NCBI GenBank assembly: GCA_028456385.1
Contig: JALNQF010000013.1
Location: forward strand, 1-64,000
Length of the DNA: 64,000 bases
Source of the DNA: Ophiosphaerella korrae
Lineage: Eukaryota; Ascomycota; Dothideomycetes; Pleosporales; Phaeosphaeriaceae
Direction: 5' to 3'
Shown here: positions 22,718-32,895 of the stretch, one piece after another
How positions within the stretch are numbered: position 1 is the first letter of the stretch
How the letters are laid out: every line of letters starts with the position of its first letter
Translations under genes and position numbers: made by a program
Notes under the pieces: generated by a model
Told to the model about the DNA's origin: nothing
What the model saw: only the letters and a program-made list of their open reading frames with translations
Database searches by the model: none

Positions 22718-23232
22718 GATTTCTGTGCAGAGTATGCTTATAGCGAAAAGTAGTTTCGTATGGATTCAGAGCACGACGTGTTTTTGAATGGCAGCTTACA
22801 AATATGAAGTACTTTTAGCTCATCTGCATCGCGAAAGCCAAGCCTCGCGCCGTTGTACTATTTAGTGTGTTGACGCTAAATGGTAGACGTAACTTCACAA
22901 ACATTAAGATAGACGTCATAGCGCGGCTGCAACTGAACAAGTGTGTGCGTCATCCCGGGTAGTGTCAGGGAGATACCAAGTGGCCTTGCCCCATCACGAG
23001 TGGCCGCGCGCCATCACAGGTAGTCTCCACAGTTCATTCCGAAGACAATAGATATATCGCTGAGGTCTGAGGTACTTTGTCTCATACATACATGCATCTA
23101 ACAATAACAGATAAGTAAACGACGGTGTAAATCTGGAGCAACGAGCCTGCGTTTTGCTCGAACAACGTTTTATTATCTCCTAGTCTCGAATTATTTTTAA
23201 AGCCTAGCAGAAGCTACCTCTCCCTACAAAGG
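22718..23232. other. Intergenic, nothing recognised
   Basis: About 515 bases; a short GC-rich repeat of the form CATCACGAGTGGC/CATCACAGGTAG occurs near 22990-23025. No coding signal. Confidence 0.4.
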
Positions 23233-23823
23233 TCAATTTTTCTTAACAGTCATGGGCCTTAAGATGGACATTTGTGTTGCAACATAACGTTCCGTCTTGC
23301 TTTCATTATCCTGCGACGACTCAAGGCGCTCTGCTATGCGTCTAGCAAACGATTCCAGTGTAGCACCTTTGGTACAGGAGCCGAATTCACTTACAGTCCC
23401 TGACTGGATATCATCAGTCCATTCCCATGTAGCGGCATCCGAGTCTGAGGATAGCTCATCGTCGCTAGATTTACAACTGTCGTCAGACTCCCAAGACTCG
23501 TCATCCTCATCAGGTTGGTATGAGTGGTCGGAGTCTTCGAATTCATCAGAGTTGTCAGAGTCGTTAATAAACTCTCGGTCGTCGGTCATGATAGATGGGT
23601 CGTAGGAAGATTCAGAATCACAGTCTGACTCTTCACTTGTTTCATCCTCGGGGACCGTGACCGTTTCTGAATTATTTGCACCGGGTTTATAGGACAGATC
23701 GAGCTCGGAGATCTCACTATCGTACGGAACATCTTCAAAGAGGCTGTTTTGTGATTCGCTGGACATGTTTCTTAATAAGTGTTGATTTCTGCTTGTATAG
23801 TTGAAATTGAGTGTGTTACCCAA
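23233..23823 (-). CDS. Hypothetical acidic Ser/Asp/Glu-rich protein
   Basis: ORF of 196 codons; the second Met (23766, MSSESQNSLFEDV) is an equally good start. The middle 100 residues are dominated by Asp, Glu and Ser (for example DEDDESWESDD and SSDDELSSDSD), so the protein would be strongly acidic and probably disordered. The C-terminus is less biased, with a helical TLESFARRIAERLESSQDNE. No domain recognised. Acidic tracts of this kind occur in nuclear and chromatin-associated proteins, but that is not evidence of function here. The opposite strand is also open, which low-complexity coding DNA often causes. Confidence 0.45.
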   Translation of the reverse strand: MGNTLNFNYTSRNQHLLRNMSSESQNSLFEDVPYDSEISELDLSYKPGANNSETVTVPEDETSEESDCDSESSYDPSIMTDDREFINDSDNSDEFEDSDHSYQPDEDDESWESDDSCKSSDDELSSDSDAATWEWTDDIQSGTVSEFGSCTKGATLESFARRIAERLESSQDNESKTERYVATQMSILRPMTVKKN

Positions 23824-24724
23824 GAAATTTGGGTGTAGATGCCATTAATATTCAACCGTTCTCGTGGGGCTGGTGGAGGCGCATATTCTGGGCCACCTGC
23901 TTTCGCATACGATGCGGTCCACCGCGTACAGCACACTCACCGAAATCCTATTATAGGAACAGTCCAAATGCGACGCACCTCGTTGGTCCAGAATACGGTC
24001 GTTCGTTTCTAGGACCTGCCGTGGTCACAATGGCCCAAAGAGAGGCGAACAAGTAGTGGAACCAAAGTAGTATACAAAGCTGAGGAGAGAGTCGCAGTGG
24101 GTGCTGCGGGCTCTCTATCTACGGAAACAGTGCCAAGACGCTAAGACACCCTGGGTGCCTGCCTCTTGCCCTGCCATAGCACTGCAGAACCAACATGGGA
24201 TTTCGCGGGTCATCGAAGCATTGCACCGTCTTTTTTTTTACCACAGTGTCTAAAGCTGTTGCGGTCCGATAACCAAGGGTCGCATTTAATTTGACTGATT
24301 AATCTCTTGCAACGAGTATCGGCTTCACTGTAAGGGTTTGCATAATACAAAAACTTGTTTCCCGAAACACTATGCTGCTGTCTAGACTCATAATCTCCCA
24401 AGGATCTGTCTCTTCTTAGATCTAGATAAAAAAAAATTGCCATTGGCTATTCTTGACTTTGAGTTGAAGGGAACAAGGGAGGGAACCACCATCTATGTTC
24501 ACGTTCTTCAGCCTAGATTATGTTTGCATTGGGAAATTATGTATGAGTAGTTACATACAACCTAATTACTTGTGCCTATTTAGAACGTGATGCGTCATCA
24601 GGTACCTACCGTCGCTCTTTAGCTTTATTTGACTCAACTTTCTTGAGCAGTGGCCTTTAGAAATCAGCATGATGCGGTGTTCTTCATGGTCTAGCCTTGA
24701 GATCAAGAGGGAATCATATCTGCA
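23824..24724. other. Intergenic, nothing convincing
   Basis: Contains short frames such as 24210-24443 (minus) without recognisable content. An A/T-run pair at 24230-24240 and 24430-24437 is the only visible low-complexity feature. Confidence 0.4.
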
Positions 24725-25147
24725 TCAGTTTGCGTCTAGATTGAGGCTATCGAAATCGAGGATCGCTTTCTCCAGGACGCCGAGCACGACATTAACTTCC
24801 TGATAGAGGCATTCGGCAGCCTTACGCTTCTCTACCAGACACCGAATCTCTTGTATTTTCTGAGAGTGATCCCATAACAGTTTTTCCAAAACCTGCATCA
24901 TGCCGGCCGTTGGCATCCCGTGCGTCGCTTCGACTGCAACTGTTGAGCCGCTATGCCTGGTAATCTCAAAGTAAGGCCCTTTCGAGGCTTTTGGTCTATC
25001 AACGAGCTTGGAAGAAGACGGTGGTGATACATTTCGCTTCTTTCGAAACATAGCAAAATGTCGACACGCAGTGTGAATGTTATGTTTCGGCGCGGAACGA
25101 GATCTTTTCGAAGACTCACAGAATGACAGTGTAGAGAGTAGCAGCAC
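24725..25147 (-). CDS. Hypothetical small protein with C-terminal coiled coil
   Basis: ORF of 140 codons. The N-terminal half is basic and Ser-rich (MFRKKRNVSPPSSSKLVDRP from the internal Met at 25051, which may be the true start). The C-terminal half, about residues 80-140, is amphipathic and helix-prone (MMQVLEKLLWDHSQKIQEIR, then EKRKAAECLYQEVNVVLGVL), which looks like real coiled-coil coding rather than chance. No family recognised. It has no neighbour within 900 bases on either side. Confidence 0.4.
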   Translation of the reverse strand: MLLLSTLSFCESSKRSRSAPKHNIHTACRHFAMFRKKRNVSPPSSSKLVDRPKASKGPYFEITRHSGSTVAVEATHGMPTAGMMQVLEKLLWDHSQKIQEIRCLVEKRKAAECLYQEVNVVLGVLEKAILDFDSLNLDAN

Positions 25148-26543
25148 TAGAACAACCTTAGCAAGCCTTTTCAGATAATCTTGCTTGCCATGTGGTGAAC
25201 TCGGTGCTCACTTCCAGGCACAGACCCGTTTTTGGTCCCATTGTCCCATGGCATCCAAACTATTTAGTTAGCAGCGGAACTAGTCGTGCAAACAGTAGCC
25301 CAAACAGGTGTTGCTTATGGTACCTTATGTGCGTTTCGACAATATCGTTAAAATTACCCTCACTTTGCCTTTTCATTGGAATATCCGTTACAGTTATTGA
25401 AACCATCTCCGGAACTTGTGGGGAGTGGTATCTGCACCAAGGGGCGAGCTCCAGCTGCTCGGCGCCTCATCGTCCTAGCAACATTTTTATCCAAATATCA
25501 TCTTTATAATCTTGATTCTTGGTGCCGGTGGAGCATGGCTACTCTCCCAATAACGCCCTGGAACTCTCCGCTAGAGTCGAGGATATCCACCTCTCATGGA
25601 TCGCGCCTTTGAAGGGCGATGTGAACGGTGAAACCCCTATTTTTAGGGTTCCCACTCCTCAATTGCGGTCGCACGAGATCGTGTATCAATAGACGCATCT
25701 ATCGTTGCTGTGCGTAAGCGACGCGTCATAAAGCCGCCACAGGAGTTTCAAAGTGCAGAACGGCCTGCAAAGTAGTTATGCAGACGCCTAATCCCAGGGA
25801 GCCTGGCGTTCCAGAAAATAAGTCTACGATATTTTAAGTGGCATGAAAAGCGGCCAAGGAGAGTGGAAGCAGAATGGCATCCTATAGGGCTTTCTGCTAA
25901 GGATAATATTATAGAAGTCAGTTGTGTGGAAACCCCTTTGTGAGATAGAATTGTTAGATTCACGGTGCGCTGAAGTTAAGCTCGTGTTCCAATGAGCGGG
26001 ACGGAAATATAATAGCACATGATAGCATTCAAACCACATACCAAGAGGAAATGATAGTGGTGAAGAAGTCTGATCGTAGACTAAAGAAATCACAAAGATG
26101 TCTCGAGCCCCTAACTGATATTGACTTAATGCCTTGTGAAGGCGCCCTGCAGAAAGTATAAGGCGTGTACTATTTATACTATCGCGGGATTATGGTACCC
26201 TTGCACAACTAGCTAATCTGTGATTGAGCCATTGATTGACAAGTCGTTCGGATCAATTGGAGTGATACGGGCGCTTATACACAAGTAATGAGTTTCACTC
26301 AAAAGCCGCCATCAATCTGTAGTAGGGCTATGACACAGCACCTGTTCCTCATACTTTTGATTACGGTGCGTACCACAAAAACGCGAATTCGAGAGGGGTA
26401 AAGATATATTCTTATGTAAGCAATTAGTACTTACCTATACTTGTACTAATATGTAACGTATATGAACGACACAGACTACCTAAACTGACTGTAATCTATC
26501 CGACTCCGCAGAAGATGAGGTGCAGTAGACTATTCGGCTCGGA
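25148..26543. other. Gene-poor interval
   Basis: Short frames on both strands up to about 105 codons, none with recognisable content. Nothing further identified apart from the minisatellite at its right edge. Confidence 0.4.
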
Positions 26544-26711
26544 ATGGGACCACTCGGGATGACGTTGCATGGGATGGGATCAGTTGGGGTGACGCCACTT
26601 GGGATGACGCCAATTGGGATAGTACTACCTGGAATGGTACTACCTGGGATGTCACTACCTGAGATGACACTACCTGGGATGACGCTACTTGGGATGAGCC
26701 TTAAAGGCTAG
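26544..26711 (+). CDS. Possible micro-ORF of GMTLP-type pentapeptide repeats
   Basis: The frame opens at ATG 26544 (an in-frame stop lies at 26526) and closes at TAG 26709. It gives 55 residues of the form MGPLGMTLHGMGSVG...LPGMSLKG, in which a five-residue unit near G-M-T-L-P repeats ten times. The 15-bp unit lets one frame stay open across the array. It may be only a by-product of the minisatellite, since no promoter or conserved flank is visible. Too short to assign a function. Confidence 0.2.
   Translation: MGPLGMTLHGMGSVGVTPLGMTPIGIVLPGMVLPGMSLPEMTLPGMTLLGMSLKG
26545..26694 (+). repeat. 15-bp minisatellite, ten tandem units
   Basis: Ten consecutive 15-base units with consensus TGACGCTACTTGGGA (variants such as TGACGCCAATTGGGA and TGGTACTACCTGGGA). 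The period is exact throughout, with only substitutions between units and no indels. Confidence 0.9.
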
Positions 26712-27354
26712 GAAATTCAACCTTGTATAGGCTGAAGCTCAGCCTCACGCGAACGGTATTAAAATTTTTCTTGCCTTAAGCCTAAGATACACACACAATT
26801 TATTAACACCCGACGGCTGAGCCGAAAGGGCTACTAACGATAACTTACTATTACACTTCTTAGGTGGTCTTGGCCTCATTCAGCCCTTACATCTACCTTG
26901 TTCCACTTTCTCTAATGGGTTCTACTCTTATTCAGCCCATACTAAATCCCTTTGCTATTTCGTCCTTCTTTACTTGCCCTTTCTCTTTGGTTTCTCGTGG
27001 GTTAGTAGTGTTGATCACAGACTAGCTCAGAGTTGTATTCTCTGTGTATGGTGTCCGAAGCCTTCTTGTACCGATAGGGGCCGCTGCTATTGACTCAAAT
27101 GCGGTTGATGAAGCAATGACCGACCCTATTGGGTTTAGTTTGGTAATGCAGGGGCATTACGAGACGGAATACTTGATTAGTAATAACTAGTAGTATACTT
27201 GAGTAGTACGAATGACACGGCCTGACCAATCCGTCGCGGTTCTGATTTACAAACTACATGGGGCATCACATGCGATGACACTAGTAGTGTAGCAATCTGG
27301 GTCTTTTATCAACCTTCACGCGCATACCATCTAAGAGCGTCTTCAGCCGCGATA
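26712..27354. other. Intergenic, possible old LTR-like sequence
   Basis: No ORF. Pyrimidine-rich stretches (26850-27000) and AACACCCGACGGCTGAGCCG near 26805 recall LTR sequence, but no partner copy is present in the window. Confidence 0.3.
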
Positions 27355-29377
27355 TTACATAAATGTCCGACAAACCTTCTTCCACTCCACATACCGCTCA
27401 ACACCAGTAAAATTGGACGCTAGAAGAAGATTAAACTCTTCCAGAGCACCGACTTGTCCAGGTCGAAGCTTCAATCTTGTGGGCCATGGATCAACAACCG
27501 TGTTTTCCTTCTTCATGACAACTCTCGCGTTCTTTGCTGCTTGCTGAAATCGCTGAATTGCGATATATCTTCTCACACAGTCAGAATCATGCTCTAGAAT
27601 CAGCCGTACCAATAGTGTCTACACTTGCCTCGAGAAAAATTTATCTCCGTCCAATGCAAGTGTGCGAGAGTCCCACATCTTATAAAAGCCCGCACCCTGC
27701 AGCGACGCACTTTGGGGCAGGTAGTTTTTGAGAAAATCCACATCGGGCATTTGATCCCCTTCCTCGCTCATTTTTACGGCTTCCATGACAGCATTGATGT
27801 ATACGGTGATAAGTGTGGCATGTGGATTTTGTTGTGGTGGTTGAAGTAGGGGGGAAAACAGAGCTAATGTCTCTCTTGTGCCCACATAAGCGACATCGGA
27901 TATATTGGACACCTTTTATTACATTTTAGAAGATTGAATCGAATACGGTCCGTTTTGGCACTTACTTCCACTCTTGCATACTTCTTTTGGTCAAGATGCC
28001 GGGGTAAATCTCTTACATCGAGGTGGTATAGCTGAAAGTCGATTTTGATAGCAGCAAGATGATCAAGGAATGCAGCGAACTGGTCGCTAAGATAGGCAAA
28101 CAGCTTCCCATACGAGTCATGCGTAGCATTCCATGGATTCTGATGCACTTCCGCGATAGGCCATCCAGCCAAAGGGTCCGCCTTGTCATCAAACGGCCAG
28201 GAGTTTGGTGATTGAAAAAATGTTCTTTCGATTGTAAGTTCGCATACTTGAAGATCCATAACAGATACTCACGGATTTGGTTTGTCAAAGCCACTCCGTG
28301 GATGCCCATAGGGAAGAAGTAACCCGTCTTCTCGGAATCTTTGCTTCGCGAGGCGCATAAAAGGTGTCGCATCTTTATAATACCATCGATCTCGGTAATC
28401 TGTCCTCCCAGGTGCCAGGACCACAGCAGCACGGATTGCTGTAGCCGATTCAAAAGTGAGCTCCTTTGGGACATCTACGAACCTTCCCATCCTGAGCCAC
28501 TCCTCTTTCCCAAGAACAAGGTGAAGAGTACTTCCGGTCGAAAATTTCCAAGTCTTTTCTAACATAGTGTCACGTGACTTCTCAGCAGCGCGAGAACAGA
28601 TATCGCTAAATAAAGGTTTGACCTTGGATTGCAAAGAAGCTAGAATATCAGAAGGAAGAAATGCAGAATACCAAATATGGATGAGAGACTCTACGGTGTC
28701 CAGTAGAGGTGGAGAATGTGTAGAATGAGCATCATCCAGGGAAATCAATGCGAAGAGCAACAGTATCGTATTTCGTGCAACAATATCAAATTCTCGGTCG
28801 TTGATAGTTACTTCGGCCCGATGATTGAAGTTTTCTGGAAGACTTGCAACTGTCCTCACCACATTCCTCAGGTCTCCGGAAGCTGTGTTGTATTAGCTCT
28901 ATAAATCTAGTCAAAGTGACGTAGGAATAGACAACTAACCAGCGAACAACAGCGCAATATCGTCTCCATACTCATAACCCTCATTTCTTCTTATTTGAAC
29001 AATATCTACGGCTGGTGTATTTCCCCACAAATGCTTATTGGAACCGAAGGGATTATGCAGATTCTGGGAGGCCATACCGCTCGCCCATGCTGGGTCACGC
29101 TCAGCACGGTCCCATTCTGGAAGCCAGCTCTTTTTACTGAGAGGAGATTTGCAGGTTCGCTTATGCTCCTGCCAATGGGCTGCCTGGCAGTTGCGTCCAC
29201 AATACTTGGTTTTCTTGTTAGGAATAGCTGTTCAAAAACTGCGACTGCCGTTGAAGGTGAGACACTCACCAAAACCAACTTGCAGTTACTGCAGGTAAAT
29301 GAGCCTTCATTTCCGCAGAGACTCCCAGTTCTCCAATTAGCACACCTCGGTGGTATAACAGAAATCATATCCATCAT
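27355..29377 (-). CDS. MYND-type zinc finger / DUF4470 protein with late premature stop
   Basis: Five exons: 29377-29270, 29204-28940, 28882-28273, 28224-27966 and 27912-27355. All introns are 48-65 nt with GT-AG ends and CTAAC/CTAAT/CTTAC branch sites, and the frame is kept across each junction. Splicing intron 1 builds a MYND finger: CANWRTGSLCGNEG, CSNCKLVLYCGRNCQ, AAHWQEHKRTC. DUF4470-like sequence follows (LWGNTPAVDIVQIRRNEGYE, LLFAASGDLRNVVRTVASLP), as in a large family of fungal MYND proteins. The frame meets TAG at 27619-27621 (codon 512) and then continues for 87 conserved-looking codons (DPWPTRLKLRPGQVGALEEF, GVERYVEWKK), so the C-terminus is probably lost through a point mutation. 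If translated it gives 511 residues. MYND fingers mediate protein binding; the role of this family is unknown. Confidence 0.75.
27619..27621 (-). other. In-frame TAG that truncates the MYND protein
   Basis: The frame reads FFSRQV-stop-TLLVRLILEHD. CAG to TAG is the simplest origin, matching the RIP-like change in nearby genes. No convincing splice pair removes it. Confidence 0.7.
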
Positions 29378-29511
29378 GACTGTAGTTCCAATGGGTCGCT
29401 ATTTGTTATGCTGACTTGGATGATGTTGTTTCGTGATAGTGCGCCTAAAGATTTCAACCACAGGCTAAAGTTTCCAGACAATACGTCTATGAAAATAAAA
29501 GGCATGTAAAG

Positions 29512-29798
29512 ATGGAAAATGCTTCTGATCGATATCTGCATGTGAGGCTATTTCACGCACTAGTAATGGAAGACTTCCTGTACTGTAAGTGCGGGGTAAG
29601 GCGACTACCATCGAAACACCCCGCAATATGTGCAATAAACGCTCACATGACACAGCATTACAACGGCATTACGATGACTCTTCTCGCCATCATCGATGCA
29701 AGATTTGCGGATTCGATGGAGGCACGTGGGAGGAATTGCTAGAACATCATCGTAAGACGAAACATCGAGACCGAGCCCAAGTCCGTTTAGAGTTCTAA
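29512..29798 (+). CDS. Possible small C2H2 zinc-finger protein, two exons
   Basis: Exon 2 encodes a single C2H2 finger, RCKICGFDGGTWEELLEHHR followed by KTKH (Cys-x2-Cys, then His-x4-His). A GTAAGT donor at 29585 and a CACAG acceptor at 29655 bound a 71-nt intron with a CTCAC branch site. Splicing joins exon 1 (29512-29584, MENASDRYLHVRLFHALVME) in frame to LQRHYDDSSRHHRC. The product would be about 71 residues. A one-finger peptide this small could be the relic of a longer protein. The start is uncertain because the upstream frame was not explored beyond the nearest Met. Confidence 0.35.
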
Positions 29799-30764
29799 TA
29801 CCTAGAAAATGTGTCCCTGTGGTGTGGCCCCGAGCCCGATGGCAGTAAACGTGTCACCGCCTTTGTCGGAATCGCACATATACGCTAACTCGCTGACGAA
29901 TCTTCATCTCAAATCCTTGAGTGGAAGATGAGATATGTTTTCTTGTGTAGGAAGCATAGCACACGTGTGCTCCCCTCTTGTAGACAAGAGGTTCGTAAAT
30001 CGACTTAGCAGGCATTTGTGGGTCAAGGCGAGGTGGATTGGGAGTCGAAGTAGAATCCATGTTTGTGGATGAGTTTGTGCTCATGGGCGGCTTCTAGTCT
30101 CTTTTTCTTTTCATCATTGCCACGAGCACGCGAGACAAGGAAGCTTGGAAGGTTCATCCAGTGTAGTTACGGTATGAGAATCCCTGTTCATTGTTGTGCT
30201 GGACTATGAGTTATGATTCGATATCAAGTTTGCATTGCTATCGCCGTAGGAGCGTCATGTGCAATCGTTTCAATGGTTGTACTTACAGGGAATAAAATGC
30301 ATATTCGTTCACCCAACAAGCACAGGTCAGTAAGCATGCCTCATCCACTTTAGAGCAGCTGGAAGCCGGGAAGAGGGAGACGGCTGACTTAATTGGCTAG
30401 CTAACTTAAATAGCCTAATGCCAATCACTCAGCGGTCGTATGGTGCGGGGTGTGGTGATGTCCAAGAATCAAGACTCGAATCCTTCCTTGCCAAGATGGC
30501 GCGCGCTGATTTGTAGCCAACCCATATTTTGCCTCGCTCATCAATGGAACACGAGCTCCGATCGGGTACAATTATTGGCTTTCAAATAATGTAATCGCCG
30601 AAGCGAACAAGGCTTGCCCATCGAAATGAACAAGCAGCTCACTCGCCTCGTCACCTCTACACTCATACGAAGTCTTCGGTCGTCAAAGAACAGGACGGCG
30701 AAGTTAAAGGTACCCTTCAGCTCATTGGTCACAGCGTTAGGAAATAAAACAATGCTGAATATTC
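29799..30764. other. Intergenic between the C2H2 ORF and the chromodomain gene
   Basis: A 76-codon frame on the minus strand (29854-30084, MSTNSSTNMDSTSTPNPPRL) is Ser/Thr/Asn-rich and not recognised. The remainder shows no coding signal. Confidence 0.4.
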
Positions 30765-32895
30765 TTACGATGCTGCACTCCTTGCGTGTGATCTCTTGGG
30801 TTTGTTATCATCAGTGTGGTCCTCCGCATCTCTGTCCTCATCCCAACACTGTGCCCACCTCCACAGCCTTTCTGGCGGCCCTGGTTGGGTAGGGTTGGTC
30901 GCGTGAAACTCACGGAGCCTGTCAGGGCTATTCTTGAAGTTGGACGCATCGTACCACTCCGGATCGTTCCCGTACCCAATCCATTTCGTACGGTACTGCA
31001 GCTTTCTGCGATTGATACGGGACTCTAAGATCCTCTCCACCTCGTATTCGTTGTCCTCATCCGCACTTCTGCGACTGCGCTTCCACTTGTGTCTGCGCGG
31101 GTAATACGTATGTGCAGTTGAACTTGATTGTGTATTGCTTCCAGAATCACCACCTTCTTCGCTGCATTCGTTACTGCTATCATCGTCATAGTATGTCTTG
31201 TTGTCGTGACTACTCTCGTGCAATACTGGAAGAGAGTGTGGGGCTAAAGGATGGTTTAAAAGCGGCCTGCCGCGGGGAATCGGTGGCTTTCGTTGCCTTG
31301 CCGAGTGTGCGGCGTCCTTTGAGTGATGCTTTGATATCTTATTCGACATTCGACTGTGCCGCTCGGCTAGCAAAGGGCGTTTGCGCTTGCACGCCACAGA
31401 CGCGCTACGTGCTGTGCGAGTTCTATTGTTGTTATCGTCCGTATCGCCGTGGTCGTCGTTGTCTTCGTCATTGCATGTTGCTTCATGTTTTAACAATTTG
31501 CCTTGTTTCTGTTAGAAGGAACGGTATGCTTAAATTCATGAACGCTTACTCTGTGTTCTCGCCTTTCTTTCTACCGGAAGTTTGGCCGAACTTTTCATGG
31601 CTTGCGGGGCAGCGCAGTGGCTGGTCATATGCATTGACTGGCCAGAAAGAGGATCAGACCACGTGTCTCCCTCAGCCCCCGAAAGTGGACTATCGCCTCC
31701 GAAGTTGGCGTTGAATTTATCATCTGTAAATGGCTCTTTGGCAGATTGTACATGATCCTTCGGTTTCCTATCCAGGCTCATTTTGACCGGTGGGTTGTTC
31801 GCAGGGGACCGATGTGAGTCAGGTGCAGGTTCGCTTTGCGGGAGCAAACCAGCTATGACTTTCGCTTCTTCCCCTGAGTTCGAGTTCATGAAGTCTTCTA
31901 TGCTCGCCGAGATGTAGTCTTCGTAAATAGAATTCTCAACGAGAGTACCTGCACGCTGGAGTTGACTGTTCAACTGCTCAGCTTCATCGCTCTGCCACAG
32001 ACAATGCTTGTCTCCGTCACTTGTACCTATGTTGCGTTCGGGTTGATGGTCCTTAGCAATGATGAACGTATCCCCTATACACAATGTTAGACAAATATGA
32101 TAGGAGTAAGCCATTGCAGTTGGACGAGCTAAGGACTTACCGCAACTGCTATCATAGGCAACGACGGGCTGGGTCGACCACTCGTCCGTTTTACCGTCGA
32201 AAAGGTCTTCGACATGCCCCCTCTGCCTGGAGCCGACAGCCCCACGTTTGTGCTGGTGAGAACGAGTGGCGCCGTCGCTGGCACCGTAACACCGCTCACT
32301 AAAACGGTCACTGCCGACTTCGTCGTTCTTACAATCTTTTTCTTCGTTTTCATGTTCACCTACAAAAGTGTTAGTACTTCCAAAAATTCAGCGAGTTAGT
32401 GCTGCTCCATTACCTGCAATACTCTGATCGGCACTCTTGTGTTGCATCGCGTTTGGAGATTGGCTCGGTATACATCTGACGTCCCCAGCTTCGTCCTGAA
32501 GGTGGAAGCCAAAGTCAAAATTATCGCCGTCATCACTAACGCGATCATCGGTCCTGAAATTGCGAGTTTTATAGTCGTCTGTACGCTTATTAGACAAATG
32601 TAACATTGTAACGAATGCCGCTTTACTAGCATTGCGAACACCTACCTGAGAGGTTCACCAAATGAGGATCACTAGATGCAGGCACGAAACCGCTTTCATT
32701 TTCAGGGCTAGGCCCCATTCCCAGCGTAACTATCGAACCGTTGTCGAGAGCATGCTGTCCATTGCTAATGGGTGCCGCGGCCTTTGGAGGGCGGCGTCTA
32801 GAGTGTGAGTTTGGTGCTGGTGGCCCAGTATATGAAATGAATATGGAGTGAGGCTCCACACGGGACAAGTTGAAAGTATTCAAAGAGGTCGTCAT
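30765..32895 (-). CDS. Chromodomain protein, five exons, intact
   Basis: Exons 32895-32646, 32578-32414, 32359-32141, 32074-31550 and 31501-30765 splice to 1896 nt (631 residues) with the frame maintained at every junction. Introns are 67, 54, 66 and 48 nt with GT-AG ends and CTAAC/CTAAT branch sites. Most of the protein is hydrophilic and low in predicted structure. A chromodomain lies at about residues 538-585: EYEVERILESRINRRKLQYR, TKWIGYGNDPEWYDASNFKN. It is followed by EFHATNPTQPGPPERLWRWA, a tail shared with chromodomains of Ty3/gypsy integrases, including the degraded element at 56425-56682 of this window. Chromodomains bind methylated histone tails, so a nuclear heterochromatin-related role is plausible but inferred. 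It has no integrase core, so it is a host gene or a domesticated fragment rather than an element. Confidence 0.75.

Noticed and set aside
24210..24443. 77-codon minus-strand ORF
   Set aside because: No recognisable motif and flanked by A/T runs; not enough for a gene call.
29854..30084. 76-codon minus-strand ORF
   Set aside because: Starts plausibly but has no motif or intron signals; too little support.
31112..31714. 200-codon plus-strand ORF
   Set aside because: Antisense to the well-supported chromodomain gene and without recognisable content.
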